Shown piece by piece: positions 30,184 to 39,668 of a stretch of 64,000 nucleotides of DNA. A program made the translations under genes and the position numbers. The notes beneath the pieces were generated by a model, which ran no database searches, was not told the origin of the DNA, and saw only the letters and a list, made by a program, of their open reading frames with translations. This DNA comes from Chromatiaceae bacterium (GTDB lineage: Bacteria > Pseudomonadota > Gammaproteobacteria > Chromatiales > Chromatiaceae), in contig JACKML010000007.1 in the NCBI GenBank assembly GCA_024235415.1, positions 124,001 through 188,000 of the forward strand. Direction: 5' to 3'. How positions within the stretch are numbered: position 1 is the stretch's first letter; the number at the start of each line of letters is the position of its first letter.

Positions 30184-32016
30184 TCAGCCCAAGCCGTAGA
30201 TACGCGGCAGCAACCAGGAGAAAACCGCCCACATGATAAACGTCAGCGGCAGACCCACCCGCAGGAAATCGGTGAAACGGTAACCACCGGCACTCATCAC
30301 CAGCAGGTTGGTCTTGTACGCAATCGGCGTCGCATAGCTCATGTTTGCCCCAAACAGCACCGCGAGCACGAACGGCTCCTCGGCCAGGCCGAGCTGGCGC
30401 GCAATGCCAATCGCTATCGGGGTGCCGATCAGCGCGGCCGCGTTGTTGGAAACGATGTTGGTCATCAACGCCATCAGCAGCATCAGGCCGCTCAGAAGCC
30501 AGGCCGGCGAGGCCCCCTCGGTGGCCATCACGAACAGCTGTGCGAGGTAGTCCGCCGCACCTGTCTTGAGCAGCGCGGCACCCAGCGCCAGACTGGCGAC
30601 AACAATCAGGATCACCTGGGTGTTGAGCGCGCGGGCCGCATCACGCCAGCTCAGACACGATGTCGCCAACATCAGCAACACGCCGGCCAGCGCACTGAAT
30701 ACGATCGGCAGCACGCCGAACGCGGCGCTGAGGATGATCCCGGCCATGATCGCCAGCGCGAGCGGCGCGCGGCGCGTACTCGGCAGATCGGCGGTCGCGT
30801 CCAGCACCAGCACATCCCCACGTTGCTTGAGTTCGGCAATCTGTTCGCTTGGTCCCTGGATCAGCACGACGTCACCAACCCGCAGGCGCACGTCGTGCAC
30901 CCCGGCGCGCAACGCCTGCAGATGCCAGCCCGCACGGTGCAGTGCCAGGGTCAGCAGCTGGTAACGCTCGGCAAAGCGCGATGCCGACAGACTGGTGCCT
31001 TCCAGCGTTGAGCCCTGGATGACCACCACTTCGGCCAGCTGCTGGTCATCGGCGTGCAGCGGGTGGTCATCATCGACCGGACTGTCACCCGAATACAGCG
31101 TGGCGCCGAGCGCACTCTCGTATTCCTTCAGGTTTTCCGCCGTGTCACTGAGCAACAGCCGGTCACCAGCCCGCAGCACTGCATCCGGCAAGGGCAGAAG
31201 ATAGGTCTGCTCGCCACGCAGTACCCGTGACACCTTCATCTCAGCGCCGGCCTTGGCGACCACGTCGGCCAGGCTCTTTCCGTCCGCGAAACTGTCTTCG
31301 GGGATCAGCAGCTGGGTGGCAAACACCCGTGGCGAGGCATCGCCGAGGTCGGTCTGCCGGTGCGGCAGCAAGCGCGGCGCGATCAGCCACAGGTACAGCA
31401 TCGCCACACTGGCCGCAATCGCCACCGGCACAAAGAAATCGAACATCTGCAGACGGCGCATACCCAGATCGCTGGCCACGCTCACGACCAGCAGATTGGT
31501 CGAGGTCCCGATTGTCGTACTCATGCCGCCGACCAGGGTCGCAAAGCCCATGGGCATCAGTACCCCGGAAGCCGGGGTCCCGGTGCGCAACGACACGCCG
31601 ATCAGGATTGGCAGCAGCAGGACCACGATCGGCACATTGTTGACGAAGGCACTGAGCCCACCGCCAATCAACAGGGTCAGCAACAGCGACAGCGACGGAG
31701 CCACCCCCCATGCGCGCGCCAGCAGGCGACCCACGGGCTCAAGCGCGCCAGTGCGCACCAGGCCCTGACCGGCGATCATCAGGGCACACACCGCGACCAG
31801 TGCCTCGTGGCCGAATCCAAGCAGGAAGTCGCTGGCGTGCAGCACCTTGCCCTCCTGCTCGAACGGAAACAACTCGAAGCCCAGTGTCAGCACGACCAAC
31901 ACGAACAGGCTCGAGGTCTCGAGCGCGATGCGCTCGCGCGTGAACAACACCAGTGCAAGGAGGGTCAGCAGCAGCACGGCGAGTGCGTGCGAATTGGGTG
32001 GAGCAAGCCATTCCAT
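30184..32016 (-). CDS. SLC13-family permease with two TrkA-C domains
   Basis: A 610-aa transporter with two membrane halves separated by two RCK-C/TrkA-C regulatory domains (about 205-390; note VADVVAKAGAEMKVSRVLRGEQTYLLP and VGDVVLIQG). SLC13-type motifs flank them: SAFVNNVPIVVLLLPI and IGTSTNLLV in the first half, MTNIVSNNAAALIGTPIAI in the second. Probably Na-coupled uptake of a dicarboxylate, sulfate or other anion. Start is ATG 32016 or TTG 32025; GAGG is 12 and 3 nt away respectively, so unresolved. A paralogue lies at 45397-47229. Confidence 0.9.
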   Translation of the reverse strand: MEWLAPPNSHALAVLLLTLLALVLFTRERIALETSSLFVLVVLTLGFELFPFEQEGKVLHASDFLLGFGHEALVAVCALMIAGQGLVRTGALEPVGRLLARAWGVAPSLSLLLTLLIGGGLSAFVNNVPIVVLLLPILIGVSLRTGTPASGVLMPMGFATLVGGMSTTIGTSTNLLVVSVASDLGMRRLQMFDFFVPVAIAASVAMLYLWLIAPRLLPHRQTDLGDASPRVFATQLLIPEDSFADGKSLADVVAKAGAEMKVSRVLRGEQTYLLPLPDAVLRAGDRLLLSDTAENLKEYESALGATLYSGDSPVDDDHPLHADDQQLAEVVVIQGSTLEGTSLSASRFAERYQLLTLALHRAGWHLQALRAGVHDVRLRVGDVVLIQGPSEQIAELKQRGDVLVLDATADLPSTRRAPLALAIMAGIILSAAFGVLPIVFSALAGVLLMLATSCLSWRDAARALNTQVILIVVASLALGAALLKTGAADYLAQLFVMATEGASPAWLLSGLMLLMALMTNIVSNNAAALIGTPIAIGIARQLGLAEEPFVLAVLFGANMSYATPIAYKTNLLVMSAGGYRFTDFLRVGLPLTFIMWAVFSWLLPRIYGLG

Positions 32017-32266
32017 GTCGATCAAAAACCTCGTGCCGACTCGCGCCAGGGGGAAACGGGACCATGCCTCATAGCATCAAGGATAGATGCGCGGTGGCTG
32101 TGCCGCACCTCGGGGCCCACACCACGTCATCGCGTCGATCAGATATATTGGCGTTGGCGGAAACCTACACTCAACCAGGATTCATGGTGCCACACACAGC
32201 CGCCGGCACGCGGGTAAAGGCCATGCAGAGAAATCCCATTTCGGTCGCAGTGCGGGGAGGTGACCG

Positions 32267-32947
32267 ATGAGTCTCCTGACCCATGCCCAGGGTATCGAGC
32301 AGATGCTCGCGGACATCCGCACCGAGGCCCTTTACACACGCGACCTGATTGGCCGCGACGCGTTCGGTGCGCGCGTGATGTCAGCGCTGGCGAAGGTGCC
32401 TCGCGAGCAGTTCGTACCCGAGGCGCTGCGCGCGGCGGCTTTCGACGACGGTCCACTGCCTATCGGGCACGGACAGACGATCTCGCAGCCCTATATCGTC
32501 GCGCTGATGACAGACCTGCTGGCAACGCAAGCGGACCACCGCGTGCTCGAGATCGGCACCGGCTCCGGCTACCAGACTGCGGTGCTGTCGCTGTTGTGCC
32601 GGCAGGTATACAGCATGGACCTGATCCCGGACCTGACCAGGACGGCGGCGGCGCGCCTGACGCGTCTCGGTTACCACAACGCCGAGTTACGCAGCGGCAA
32701 CGGTTACGCCGGCTGGCCCGAACACGCCCCGTATGACGGCATCATCGTGACCGCCGCAGCCACGCATATCCCACCGGCCCTTGTCGATCAGCTCAGGCCT
32801 GGCGGCAATCTGGTTATCCCGGTCGGGCCACCGTACCTGTCGCAGGACCTCAAGGTCGTGCACAAGGACGACCACGGAAGTGTAACGACACGCAGCATGC
32901 TCGGCGTCGCCTTCGTGCCACTGGTCGATCACGAGCAGATAGGCTAA
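32267..32947 (+). CDS. pcm: Protein-L-isoaspartate O-methyltransferase
   Basis: Repairs isoaspartyl residues in aged proteins using SAM. 226 aa. Conserved blocks: VPREQFVPEALRAAAF, PLPIGHGQTISQPYIVA, motif I VLEIGTGSGYQTAVL and the late IPVG. ATG 32267 has GGGGAGG just upstream. It stands alone here, not beside surE or nlpD-rpoS as in E. coli, and may be one of several copies in the genome. Convergent with the TIR gene (12-nt gap). Confidence 0.9.
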   Translation: MSLLTHAQGIEQMLADIRTEALYTRDLIGRDAFGARVMSALAKVPREQFVPEALRAAAFDDGPLPIGHGQTISQPYIVALMTDLLATQADHRVLEIGTGSGYQTAVLSLLCRQVYSMDLIPDLTRTAAARLTRLGYHNAELRSGNGYAGWPEHAPYDGIIVTAAATHIPPALVDQLRPGGNLVIPVGPPYLSQDLKVVHKDDHGSVTTRSMLGVAFVPLVDHEQIG

Positions 32948-32959
32948 GCCGCTGACCCG

Positions 32960-33757
32960 TTACTTCCCGGGAAAGCGTGCAACATAGACCTGCAGGCGCT
33001 CCCAGCCGACCAGAAGGTGCGCCTCGAAGCGGTCCAGGCCGCGCAGCACCGTTTCGTCGCCAAACAGGCGCAACCCGACATACAGCAGGCCGAGGCCGAA
33101 AATCGCCGACAGCGTGCGCTTGAGACCACGACCGAAGGCGCGCAGCACGCTGTCGCTGAAGGTCCGCGACAGGCTCGGCGGCTCGATCCGCGGACGACGC
33201 CGTGACGCGACCTCGTCGAACACCCGTTCACCGAGGTCGCGCAGCACCTGTGCCGGCGACTCGGCCGGCGCCGCCGGCGGTGAGCGCTTGTCGTTCAATG
33301 ACGGACACAGGGTGCACAGGCGCTCCGCCAGCTCGCGCACCTCGGCATCCCAGTGGCGGTCGCTCATGATGGCCGCCTGCATCCGGCTGAGACGGCGGAT
33401 ACTCGGCGGCAGCGCGTCGGCGGCCGGCATCTCTGCTCCCCCGACCAGGATCGGGATCACCAGCTTGTCCTGTGCCAGCGCCGCCTCGATCTCCGAGCGT
33501 ACCCAGTCGGTCGGGTCGAACAGGCGCGAACCCGATCCCTGCGCCGACGTACCGGCCCACTGCCGCCCGATTACCACCAGCAGGGCCTCACTGGCGGCGA
33601 TGGCGCGGTGCAGCACGTCGGTGAAGTCGCTGCCGATCGGGATCTCGATGTCGCGGAACACACAGTCCGGCCCCAGGATCTCGATCAGGTCGTCCGCCAG
33701 CCGGCCGGCAAAGCCCTGGCTGTCATCGCGCCGGTAACTGACGAAAACCCCTGCCAT
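32960..33757 (-). CDS. TIR-domain protein with C-terminal membrane helix
   Basis: A 265-aa protein. Residues 1-145 form a TIR domain: FVSYRRDDS at the start, the FRDIEIPIGSDF loop, VVIGRQW, and DWVRSEIEAAL, where Glu89 is in the position of the catalytic glutamate of NAD-cleaving TIR domains. A Pro/Ala linker and basic region follow, then one hydrophobic helix (about 215-232) and a short tail. Bacterial TIR proteins act as NADases or signal producers in anti-phage defence, or as interaction modules. No partner sensor is adjacent; pcm and a transporter flank it. GC content resembles the neighbours. Confidence 0.88.
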   Translation of the reverse strand: MAGVFVSYRRDDSQGFAGRLADDLIEILGPDCVFRDIEIPIGSDFTDVLHRAIAASEALLVVIGRQWAGTSAQGSGSRLFDPTDWVRSEIEAALAQDKLVIPILVGGAEMPAADALPPSIRRLSRMQAAIMSDRHWDAEVRELAERLCTLCPSLNDKRSPPAAPAESPAQVLRDLGERVFDEVASRRRPRIEPPSLSRTFSDSVLRAFGRGLKRTLSAIFGLGLLYVGLRLFGDETVLRGLDRFEAHLLVGWERLQVYVARFPGK

Positions 33758-33829
33758 GATCGAATGCGCCCTCCCGCGTCACTGCCGCTGCCGATACTAA
33801 CCCGTCGCACCGCCGTCGGTGCAGCGGGC

Positions 33830-35146
33830 CTAGCCAACCGACGCCTGGTACAGATGCAGTACACCGACATCGATCGCCAGCATCAGTAACGTGAAACTGC
33901 CGTTCCAGCGCAGGAAACCACGCGAATCGATGCCGAACCGCCCCTGCATCGCCAGGTGCATACCGGAGAACGGCGAGCTGCTCACCCCGGCCGCCCAGCT
34001 CATCAGGTAGGTGATGCCCATCAGGTTGGGGTCCGGCGCGAGCGGCGCGAGGATACCGTGCGCGGTGGCGATGCTGATCACCGGGTGCACGCCGGCGGCC
34101 GAAACGGCGACCATCAGCAACAGCAAGATGCTCGCCTGGGTCGCGCCGAATTCGAGCAGATCCAGCGTCCAGCCGCTGCTCTGCACCGCGCTGGCGATGC
34201 CGGCGGCCAGCACCCCGGCGGCAAGGAACAGCATCAGCTCGCCGGACATGCGCGGCAGGCCGCTCTGCACCTGCGTGACAAACCGTGTAGCGGCGTCCGA
34301 GCGGTGACGTGCCGTCAGCACCACCAGGGTCAGGCCCAGTGCGGTCGCGCTGATCAGGCTGAGGATCGGGATCGCCGGCAGCAGCGCGTGTGCCGTCATC
34401 ACCAGGGTCGCCAGCAAACCCGGAACCCACAGGGCGCCGAAATGCATCGGGTAACCGACGAACGCTGCCGCTTCCGGCCAGCGCGAAAGCTGCCAACCGG
34501 CCAGCAGCAGGCCGATCGCGGCCAGCGGCAGGCCGACGCTCGACAGGGTGACCAGCTGTGCGCCCGGTGCGTTGGTCAACGCGATCCCCATCGCGGCAAA
34601 GAAAGGTGACCAGTGCGAGGCCAGGGCGAAACCGCGAGACAGCACCGCCGCCTGCAGCGGTGTCATCGGGTGACGCCGCGACTGGCGGTCGCCGAGGATC
34701 ATCACCGCCGACAGATTGATCACCGAACCGAACAGGTGCACGCCGAACAGGGTGCGCCACAGCGCCGCGCGGCCGCGCGGATCGGCCTCGCCGGCATCCA
34801 CCTCGGGCAGGCTGATCAGGCGCAGGAAGCTGACCGCGGTCAGCATTGCCAACAACGCCTGGTTGGTGCTCAGTGCCTTGTCCAGCTGCGCATCGCCCCC
34901 GTTCAGCCACGCATACAGCAGGCCGGCGAGACCGACAGCAAACATCGCCAGGGTCTGGGTCCGCTGCAGACCGGACACCCGGCTGGCGAGCAGTACCCCG
35001 GCCAGCCAGAACACGGCCCCAGGCACACCGCGGGGGACACCGAGGCCGATGCCATTGGCCACTGACAGCGCGATAGCGGCGAGCATCAGCCAGCCGGCAA
35101 GCGTGCCGACGCCGGGTGCCGGGAGTTGGGAGGACGTCGCATTCAT
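33830..35146 (-). CDS. Polytopic membrane protein, putative ion/organic-acid transporter
   Basis: A 438-aa protein with about 11-12 hydrophobic helices. The pattern resembles ion-transporter-superfamily carriers: a re-entrant-like ALASHWSPFFAAMGIAL in the first half and GVHPVISIATAHGILAP plus MSWAAGVSSSPFSGMHLAMQG in the second. A cytoplasmic loop (ILGDRQSRRHPM) follows helix 5. Substrate unknown. It sits between the TIR gene (72-nt gap) and the divergent DUF971 gene, with no obvious operon partner. Confidence 0.75.
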   Translation of the reverse strand: MNATSSQLPAPGVGTLAGWLMLAAIALSVANGIGLGVPRGVPGAVFWLAGVLLASRVSGLQRTQTLAMFAVGLAGLLYAWLNGGDAQLDKALSTNQALLAMLTAVSFLRLISLPEVDAGEADPRGRAALWRTLFGVHLFGSVINLSAVMILGDRQSRRHPMTPLQAAVLSRGFALASHWSPFFAAMGIALTNAPGAQLVTLSSVGLPLAAIGLLLAGWQLSRWPEAAAFVGYPMHFGALWVPGLLATLVMTAHALLPAIPILSLISATALGLTLVVLTARHRSDAATRFVTQVQSGLPRMSGELMLFLAAGVLAAGIASAVQSSGWTLDLLEFGATQASILLLLMVAVSAAGVHPVISIATAHGILAPLAPDPNLMGITYLMSWAAGVSSSPFSGMHLAMQGRFGIDSRGFLRWNGSFTLLMLAIDVGVLHLYQASVG

Positions 35147-35319
35147 CGGCGCAAAGCATATCGTCCATGCGCAGCGATTTGGCGGCCGATCCGCCGCAGC
35201 CAGCTAATCGCCGACAATTTTTGGGCTAACCCGGCGGCGAATACCGCTAAAATCCGCGCCTGAGCCATTGCCGGCAGGTCGCCCGCGCCCCGGCCACGCA
35301 ACCCTTCGAGGAAAGCCGT

Positions 35320-35688
35320 ATGAATACCCCTGCACCGACCGAACTGAACCTGCACCGCATCTCCCGCGTACTCGAGATCAGTTTCGATGACGGCGCCAAC
35401 TACAAGCTGCCCGCCGAATACCTGCGGGTTTACTCGCCGTCGGCCGAGGTCGCCGGTCACGGCCCGGGACAGCGCAAGGTGCCACTGGGCAAGGAAGGCG
35501 TGAACATCGACCGCATCGAACCGGTCGGCAACTATGCCGTGGTGTTGCACTTCGACGACGAGCACAACACCGGCATCTACGCCTGGGAAACCCTGTACAA
35601 TCTGGGCAAACACTACGACGACCTGTGGGCGCAGTATCTCGAGGAGTTGAAGGAGAAGGGCTACACGCGCAAGGAGCCCGCCGCCTGA
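35320..35688 (+). CDS. DUF971 protein (GBBH-like N-terminal domain)
   Basis: A 122-aa DUF971 protein, a small fold also found at the N-terminus of gamma-butyrobetaine hydroxylase. Segments ISFDDGANYKLPAEYLRVYSPSAEV and GNYAVVLHFDDEHNTGIYAWETLY are typical. In gammaproteobacteria it is usually encoded between hslU and ubiE; here it keeps ubiE (41 nt downstream) but has lost hslU. Suggested roles in iron-sulfur or ubiquinone metabolism are unproven. Confidence 0.9.
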   Translation: MNTPAPTELNLHRISRVLEISFDDGANYKLPAEYLRVYSPSAEVAGHGPGQRKVPLGKEGVNIDRIEPVGNYAVVLHFDDEHNTGIYAWETLYNLGKHYDDLWAQYLEELKEKGYTRKEPAA

Positions 35689-35728
35689 TCTCCGGCCCTG
35701 CGTCCACGGTGCACCCCAGGACACGCCC

Positions 35729-36481
35729 GTGACAGACAAACGGCACAGCACACACTTTGGTTTTCGCACCGTGGATACGGGCGAGAAGGCCGGCCTCGTG
35801 CGCGGCGTGTTCGACTCGGTGGCATCCCGGTACGACGTGATGAACGACCTGATGTCGCTCGGCGTTCACCGCCTGTGGAAGCGCTTTGCGATCGAGCTGG
35901 CGGGCGTGCGTCCGGGCCAGCGTGTACTCGACCTGGCGTCGGGCACCGGTGACCTTGCCGACCGCTTCGCCGACCTGGTCGGTCCCGACGGACTGGTGCT
36001 GATGACCGACATCAATGCCGCGATGCTCGGTGTCGGCCGCGACCGCATGGTCGACCGCGGGCATGCCGGCAACCTCGCCTACGCGCAGGTCAACGCCGAG
36101 GCCCTGCCGTTCCCCGACGACACCTTCGACCTGGTCACGATCGCGTTCGGCCTGCGCAACGTCACCCACAAGGAAAAGGCGCTGGCCGCGATGTACCGAG
36201 CGCTCAGGCCGGGTGGCCGCGCGCTGGTGCTGGAGTTCTCCAAGCCGCTGAACAAGCCACTGGAAAAGCTCTACGACCTGTACTCTTTCCACATCCTGCC
36301 GCGCATGGGCGAACTGGTGGCGAAGGACGCCGAGAGCTACCGCTACCTGGCCGAGTCGATCCGCATGCACCCCGATCAGGAGACCCTCAAAGGCATGATG
36401 GAGCAGGCCGGCTTCGATCGCTGCGATGTGCACAACATGACCGGCGGCATCGTCGCGGTGCATCGCGGGTTCAAACTGTGA
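35729..36481 (+). CDS. ubiE: UbiE C-methyltransferase (ubiquinone/menaquinone)
   Basis: SAM-dependent methyltransferase for the C-2 step of ubiquinone and the last step of menaquinone synthesis, 250 aa. Starts at GTG 35729. HFGFRTVD at the N-terminus, motif I VLDLASGTGDLADRF, and FGLRNVTHKEKAL are diagnostic, and the RGFKL C-terminus is canonical. First of the quinone block ubiE-ubiJ-ubiB. Confidence 0.98.
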   Translation: MTDKRHSTHFGFRTVDTGEKAGLVRGVFDSVASRYDVMNDLMSLGVHRLWKRFAIELAGVRPGQRVLDLASGTGDLADRFADLVGPDGLVLMTDINAAMLGVGRDRMVDRGHAGNLAYAQVNAEALPFPDDTFDLVTIAFGLRNVTHKEKALAAMYRALRPGGRALVLEFSKPLNKPLEKLYDLYSFHILPRMGELVAKDAESYRYLAESIRMHPDQETLKGMMEQAGFDRCDVHNMTGGIVAVHRGFKL

Positions 36482-36613
36482 ACCGAGTCCGGGACGCCAG
36501 TCTGGCCCGCTAGACAGCAGGATCCGTATGGACGTCGCTATGCCCTCCCCGTCCCTCCCATCGCGCCGTCGCGGCGCTGTCTGTGCCGCGCCCGCGAGCC
36601 GGATGCACCTGTC

Positions 36614-37240
36614 ATGAGCATCCGCGATTTCGCCCTGGAGAGTCTCGAACAGGCCATCAACCGGCTCCTGGACCGGGATCCCGATGCCTGCCGCCGGCTC
36701 GCCCGGCTGCACGGCCATGTGATCCGCATCGACCTGCGGGGCACCGGCCTGCAGCTGCATTTCGTCCCCACCCACGACGGTCGCCTGCAGCTGCTCGGCA
36801 GCATCGAGGGCGAGCCCGACTGCACGCTGTCGGGCAGCCCGATCGACCTGGTCCGCGCCGGCGACAAGACCGACGGGCCGGCACAGCTGTTTGCCGGCCA
36901 CGTACGCATCGATGGCGACAGTGGCATCGCGCAGCGCTTCAGCGAGGCCCTGGCCGGCATCGATATCGACTGGGAAGAACAGCTGTCGCACCTCACTGGC
37001 GATATCGCCGCCCACGAGATCGGCCGTGCCGCGCGCGCGGTGCAGCGCGAGGGCGAACGCATCGGGCGCAGCAGCCGCGAGAACCTGTCGGAATACCTGA
37101 CCGAGGAGGCGCGGCTGTTGCCGCACCGCTTCGAGGTCGAGGCATTTCTCGCCGATGTCGACACCCTGCGCGACGACGTCGAACGTGTCGAAGCGCGCAT
37201 CGCCTTGCTGGAGCAGCGCCGTCGCGGAGATGCCACATGA
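36614..37240 (+). CDS. ubiJ: UbiJ-like SCP2-domain accessory factor
   Basis: A 208-aa protein with an N-terminal SCP2 lipid-binding domain (LARLHGHVIRIDLRGTGLQLHFVP) and a C-terminal helical, partly coiled tail (VDTLRDDVERVEARIALLEQRRR). UbiJ assembles the soluble Ubi metabolon that hydroxylates and methylates ubiquinone precursors. Lies between ubiE and ubiB, overlapping the ubiB start by 4 nt (ATGA), so the two are translationally coupled. ATG 36614 is supported by the SIRDFALESLEQAINRLL start. Confidence 0.92.
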   Translation: MSIRDFALESLEQAINRLLDRDPDACRRLARLHGHVIRIDLRGTGLQLHFVPTHDGRLQLLGSIEGEPDCTLSGSPIDLVRAGDKTDGPAQLFAGHVRIDGDSGIAQRFSEALAGIDIDWEEQLSHLTGDIAAHEIGRAARAVQREGERIGRSSRENLSEYLTEEARLLPHRFEVEAFLADVDTLRDDVERVEARIALLEQRRRGDAT

Positions 37241-38877
37241 TCCCGGTGCGTGAGAGCCTGCGCGTCGCGCATATCGGCTGGGTGCTGATGCGCCATGGCC
37301 TGGACGAGATCGTGCTGGCGGCGCACCTGTTCCGGCCGATCCGCTTCTTCCGTTTCCTGTCACCGTTCTACTGGGGCAACAAACCACCGCGCGGCGTGCG
37401 CATCCGCCGCGCGCTCGAAGACCTGGGGCCGATCTACGTCAAGTTCGGTCAGATCCTGTCGACCCGGCGCGACCTGCTGCCCGACGACATCGCCGTCGAG
37501 CTGGCGAAGCTGCAGGACCAGGTACCGCCGTTCCCTGGCGAACGCGCCAAGTCGATGGTCGAAAAGGCCCTTGGCAAGCCGGTCGAGGAGCTGTTTGCGG
37601 CATTCGAGACGCAACCACTGGCCTCGGCCTCGATCGCGCAGGTACATGCGGCGACCATGCACGACGGCCGCAAGGTCGTGGTCAAGGTGGTCCGCCCGGG
37701 TATCCAGAAGACCATCCAGCGCGACATCGACCTGATGTTCACGATCGCCCGCCTGGCGCGCAAGTATTCACGCGACGCGCGGCGGCTGCGGCCGGTCGAG
37801 GTGGTCGAGGAATACAACAAGACCATCCACGACGAGCTCGACCTGCTGCGCGAGGCCGCCAACTGCACCCAGCTGCGGCGCAACTTCAGCGATGGCAGGC
37901 TGCTGTATGTGCCCGAGGTGTTCTGGGACCTCACGCGCGAGAACGTGATGGTGCAGGAGCGCATCTACGGCATCCCGGTCGACCAGGTCGACGAGCTGGT
38001 CGCCGCCGGCGTCGACATGAAGGCACTGGGCGAGCGCGGCGTCGAGATCTTCTTCACCCAGGTGTTCCGCGACAACTTCTTCCACGCCGACATGCACCCG
38101 GGCAACATCTTCGTGCGCCCCGACGGCACCTACATCGGCGTCGATTTCGGCATCATGGGCACCCTGACCACCGCAGACCAGCGCTACCTGGCGGAGAACC
38201 TGCTCGCGTTCTTCCATCGCGACTACCGCAAGGTGGCCGAGCTGCACGTCGAGTCCGGCTGGGTGCCGCGCGACACCCGGATCGAGGACTTCGAGGCGGC
38301 GATCCGCACCGTGTCCGAGCCGATCTGGGAGAAGCCGATCAGCGAGATCTCGTTCGGCCATTTCCTGCTGCGCCTTTTCCAGACCGCGCGCCGCTTCAAC
38401 ATGGAAGTGCAGCCGCAGCTCGTACTGCTGCAGAAGACCCTGCTCAACATCGAGGGCCTGGGCCGCATGCTGTACCCACAGCTCGATCTGTGGAGCACCG
38501 CCAAGCCGTTCATGGAGCGCTGGATGTCCGAGCAGGTCGGCCCGCGCGCCTTCATCCGCCGCGTGCGCGAGACCCTGCCGCAGATCTCCGAAGACCTGCC
38601 CGAGGTGCCGCTGCTGGTGCACCGCGTGCTGCGAAAGGCGGTCGATGGCGATCTGAAGATCCAGTGGCAGTCGGAGCAACTGGAACAGGTGCGCGAAGAG
38701 ATCCGCGCCGGCAATCGCCGCACCCAGACCACGCTGGCCGGCGGCACCCTGGCGCTGGCGGCCACGCTGGTGGTCGGCCTTATCGAGCCGGCCGTGCTCG
38801 GCTTCAACCCACTGTGGCTGGGCGCCGGTTGCGGCGGTGCAGGCCTGTTGCTGCTGGCGTGGGGCGTCAGCCGCTAG
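37237..38877 (+). CDS. ubiB: UbiB atypical kinase/ATPase for ubiquinone synthesis
   Basis: Membrane-associated ADCK-like ATPase needed for ubiquinone synthesis, 546 aa, the same length as E. coli UbiB. Hallmarks: the KxGQ motif in YVKFGQILSTRRDLLP, the Ala-rich nucleotide loop SASIAQVH, HADMHPGNIFV and GVDFGIMG. Two C-terminal hydrophobic helices (ALAATLVVGLIEPAVLGF and LWLGAGCGGAGLLLLAWGV) anchor it. ATG 37237 overlaps the ubiJ stop; earlier in-frame starts overlap ubiJ without similarity. Confidence 0.98.
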   Translation: MIPVRESLRVAHIGWVLMRHGLDEIVLAAHLFRPIRFFRFLSPFYWGNKPPRGVRIRRALEDLGPIYVKFGQILSTRRDLLPDDIAVELAKLQDQVPPFPGERAKSMVEKALGKPVEELFAAFETQPLASASIAQVHAATMHDGRKVVVKVVRPGIQKTIQRDIDLMFTIARLARKYSRDARRLRPVEVVEEYNKTIHDELDLLREAANCTQLRRNFSDGRLLYVPEVFWDLTRENVMVQERIYGIPVDQVDELVAAGVDMKALGERGVEIFFTQVFRDNFFHADMHPGNIFVRPDGTYIGVDFGIMGTLTTADQRYLAENLLAFFHRDYRKVAELHVESGWVPRDTRIEDFEAAIRTVSEPIWEKPISEISFGHFLLRLFQTARRFNMEVQPQLVLLQKTLLNIEGLGRMLYPQLDLWSTAKPFMERWMSEQVGPRAFIRRVRETLPQISEDLPEVPLLVHRVLRKAVDGDLKIQWQSEQLEQVREEIRAGNRRTQTTLAGGTLALAATLVVGLIEPAVLGFNPLWLGAGCGGAGLLLLAWGVSR

Positions 38878-38903
38878 ACGCGTTTACGCAGGGAGATTTC
38901 GGC

Positions 38904-39443
38904 ATGGGCAACTCGTTGCAGGATCAGCTTCTGAAGGCGGGCCTGATCGATCAGAAAAAGATCGATGCGGCACGCCAGGACAAAAAGAAGGCACGCCCGC
39001 CCAAGCCCGCCAAAAAGGCCAGGGCCGCCGCAGCGAAGCCGCAACCGACCCCCGAGCAGCTTGAAAAGGCGGCGCGCGACCGGGAACTGAACGAGCAGCG
39101 CAACGAGGTGCAGCGCCAGCGCGCCGTCGCCGCCGAGGTGCGCCAGCTGGTCCGCAACAACCGCCACCCGCGCAGCGAGAGCGAGGACGACAAGCCGTTC
39201 CACTTCGAGAACAAGGGCAAGGTGAAACGCATCTACGTCTCGGCACAGACCCACAAGCTGATCGCCGACGGCAAGCTGAAAATCGTCAACGACAACGGTG
39301 TGTTCGAGCTGGTGCCACCCGACATCGCCGAGAAGATCCGCCAGCGCAACCCCAGCCTGGTGATCGACCTGCCCGAGGACAAGGGCCCGGACGCCGACGA
39401 CCCCTACGCGCAGTTCCAGGTACCCGACGACCTGATGTGGTGA
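38904..39443 (+). CDS. DUF2058 family protein (YaiL-like)
   Basis: A 179-aa soluble, highly charged DUF2058 protein. The N-terminal MGNSLQDQLLKAGLIDQKK is the family signature, followed by a Lys/Ala/Pro-rich coiled region (about 25-75) and a compact C-terminal domain with FHFENKGKVKRIYVSAQTHKLIADGKL. Sometimes called a nucleoprotein or polyprotein in databases, without proven function. GGGAG lies upstream of ATG 38904. Last gene before the AT-rich island. Confidence 0.9.
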   Translation: MGNSLQDQLLKAGLIDQKKIDAARQDKKKARPPKPAKKARAAAAKPQPTPEQLEKAARDRELNEQRNEVQRQRAVAAEVRQLVRNNRHPRSESEDDKPFHFENKGKVKRIYVSAQTHKLIADGKLKIVNDNGVFELVPPDIAEKIRQRNPSLVIDLPEDKGPDADDPYAQFQVPDDLMW

Positions 39444-39620
39444 GTGCGGCGATGCCTGGCGGCGTCTCAACCCCCGGCACCAGCACACCGACCGCCACCA
39501 ATTCGAGCCTGGTGCGCACGTGGCACCGGTCGCTTCCCTGACAGGAAAACCAAGGCCTTGCAGAATCTGCCAAGTGACGGCCGTATGGCGCGTTTCGCTG
39601 CATAATGCGGCGGAGGGCGT

Positions 39621-39668
39621 AGATAGGCAGAATCTGCCTATCTCATTTCAGGCAGTCACTGCCTATCT
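39621..39668. repeat. Perfect inverted repeat with third copy at island edge
   Basis: AGATAGGCAG (39621-39630) and CTGCCTATCT (39634-39643) form a perfect 10-bp inverted repeat around AAT. The right arm recurs as a direct repeat at 39659-39668, preceded by GGCAG (39651-39655), giving a second small hairpin. A related CAGAATCTGCC occurs at 39561-39571. It directly precedes the first cassette boundary and may be part of an attI-like or recombination site, or a terminator for the DUF2058 transcript. Confidence 0.6.
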
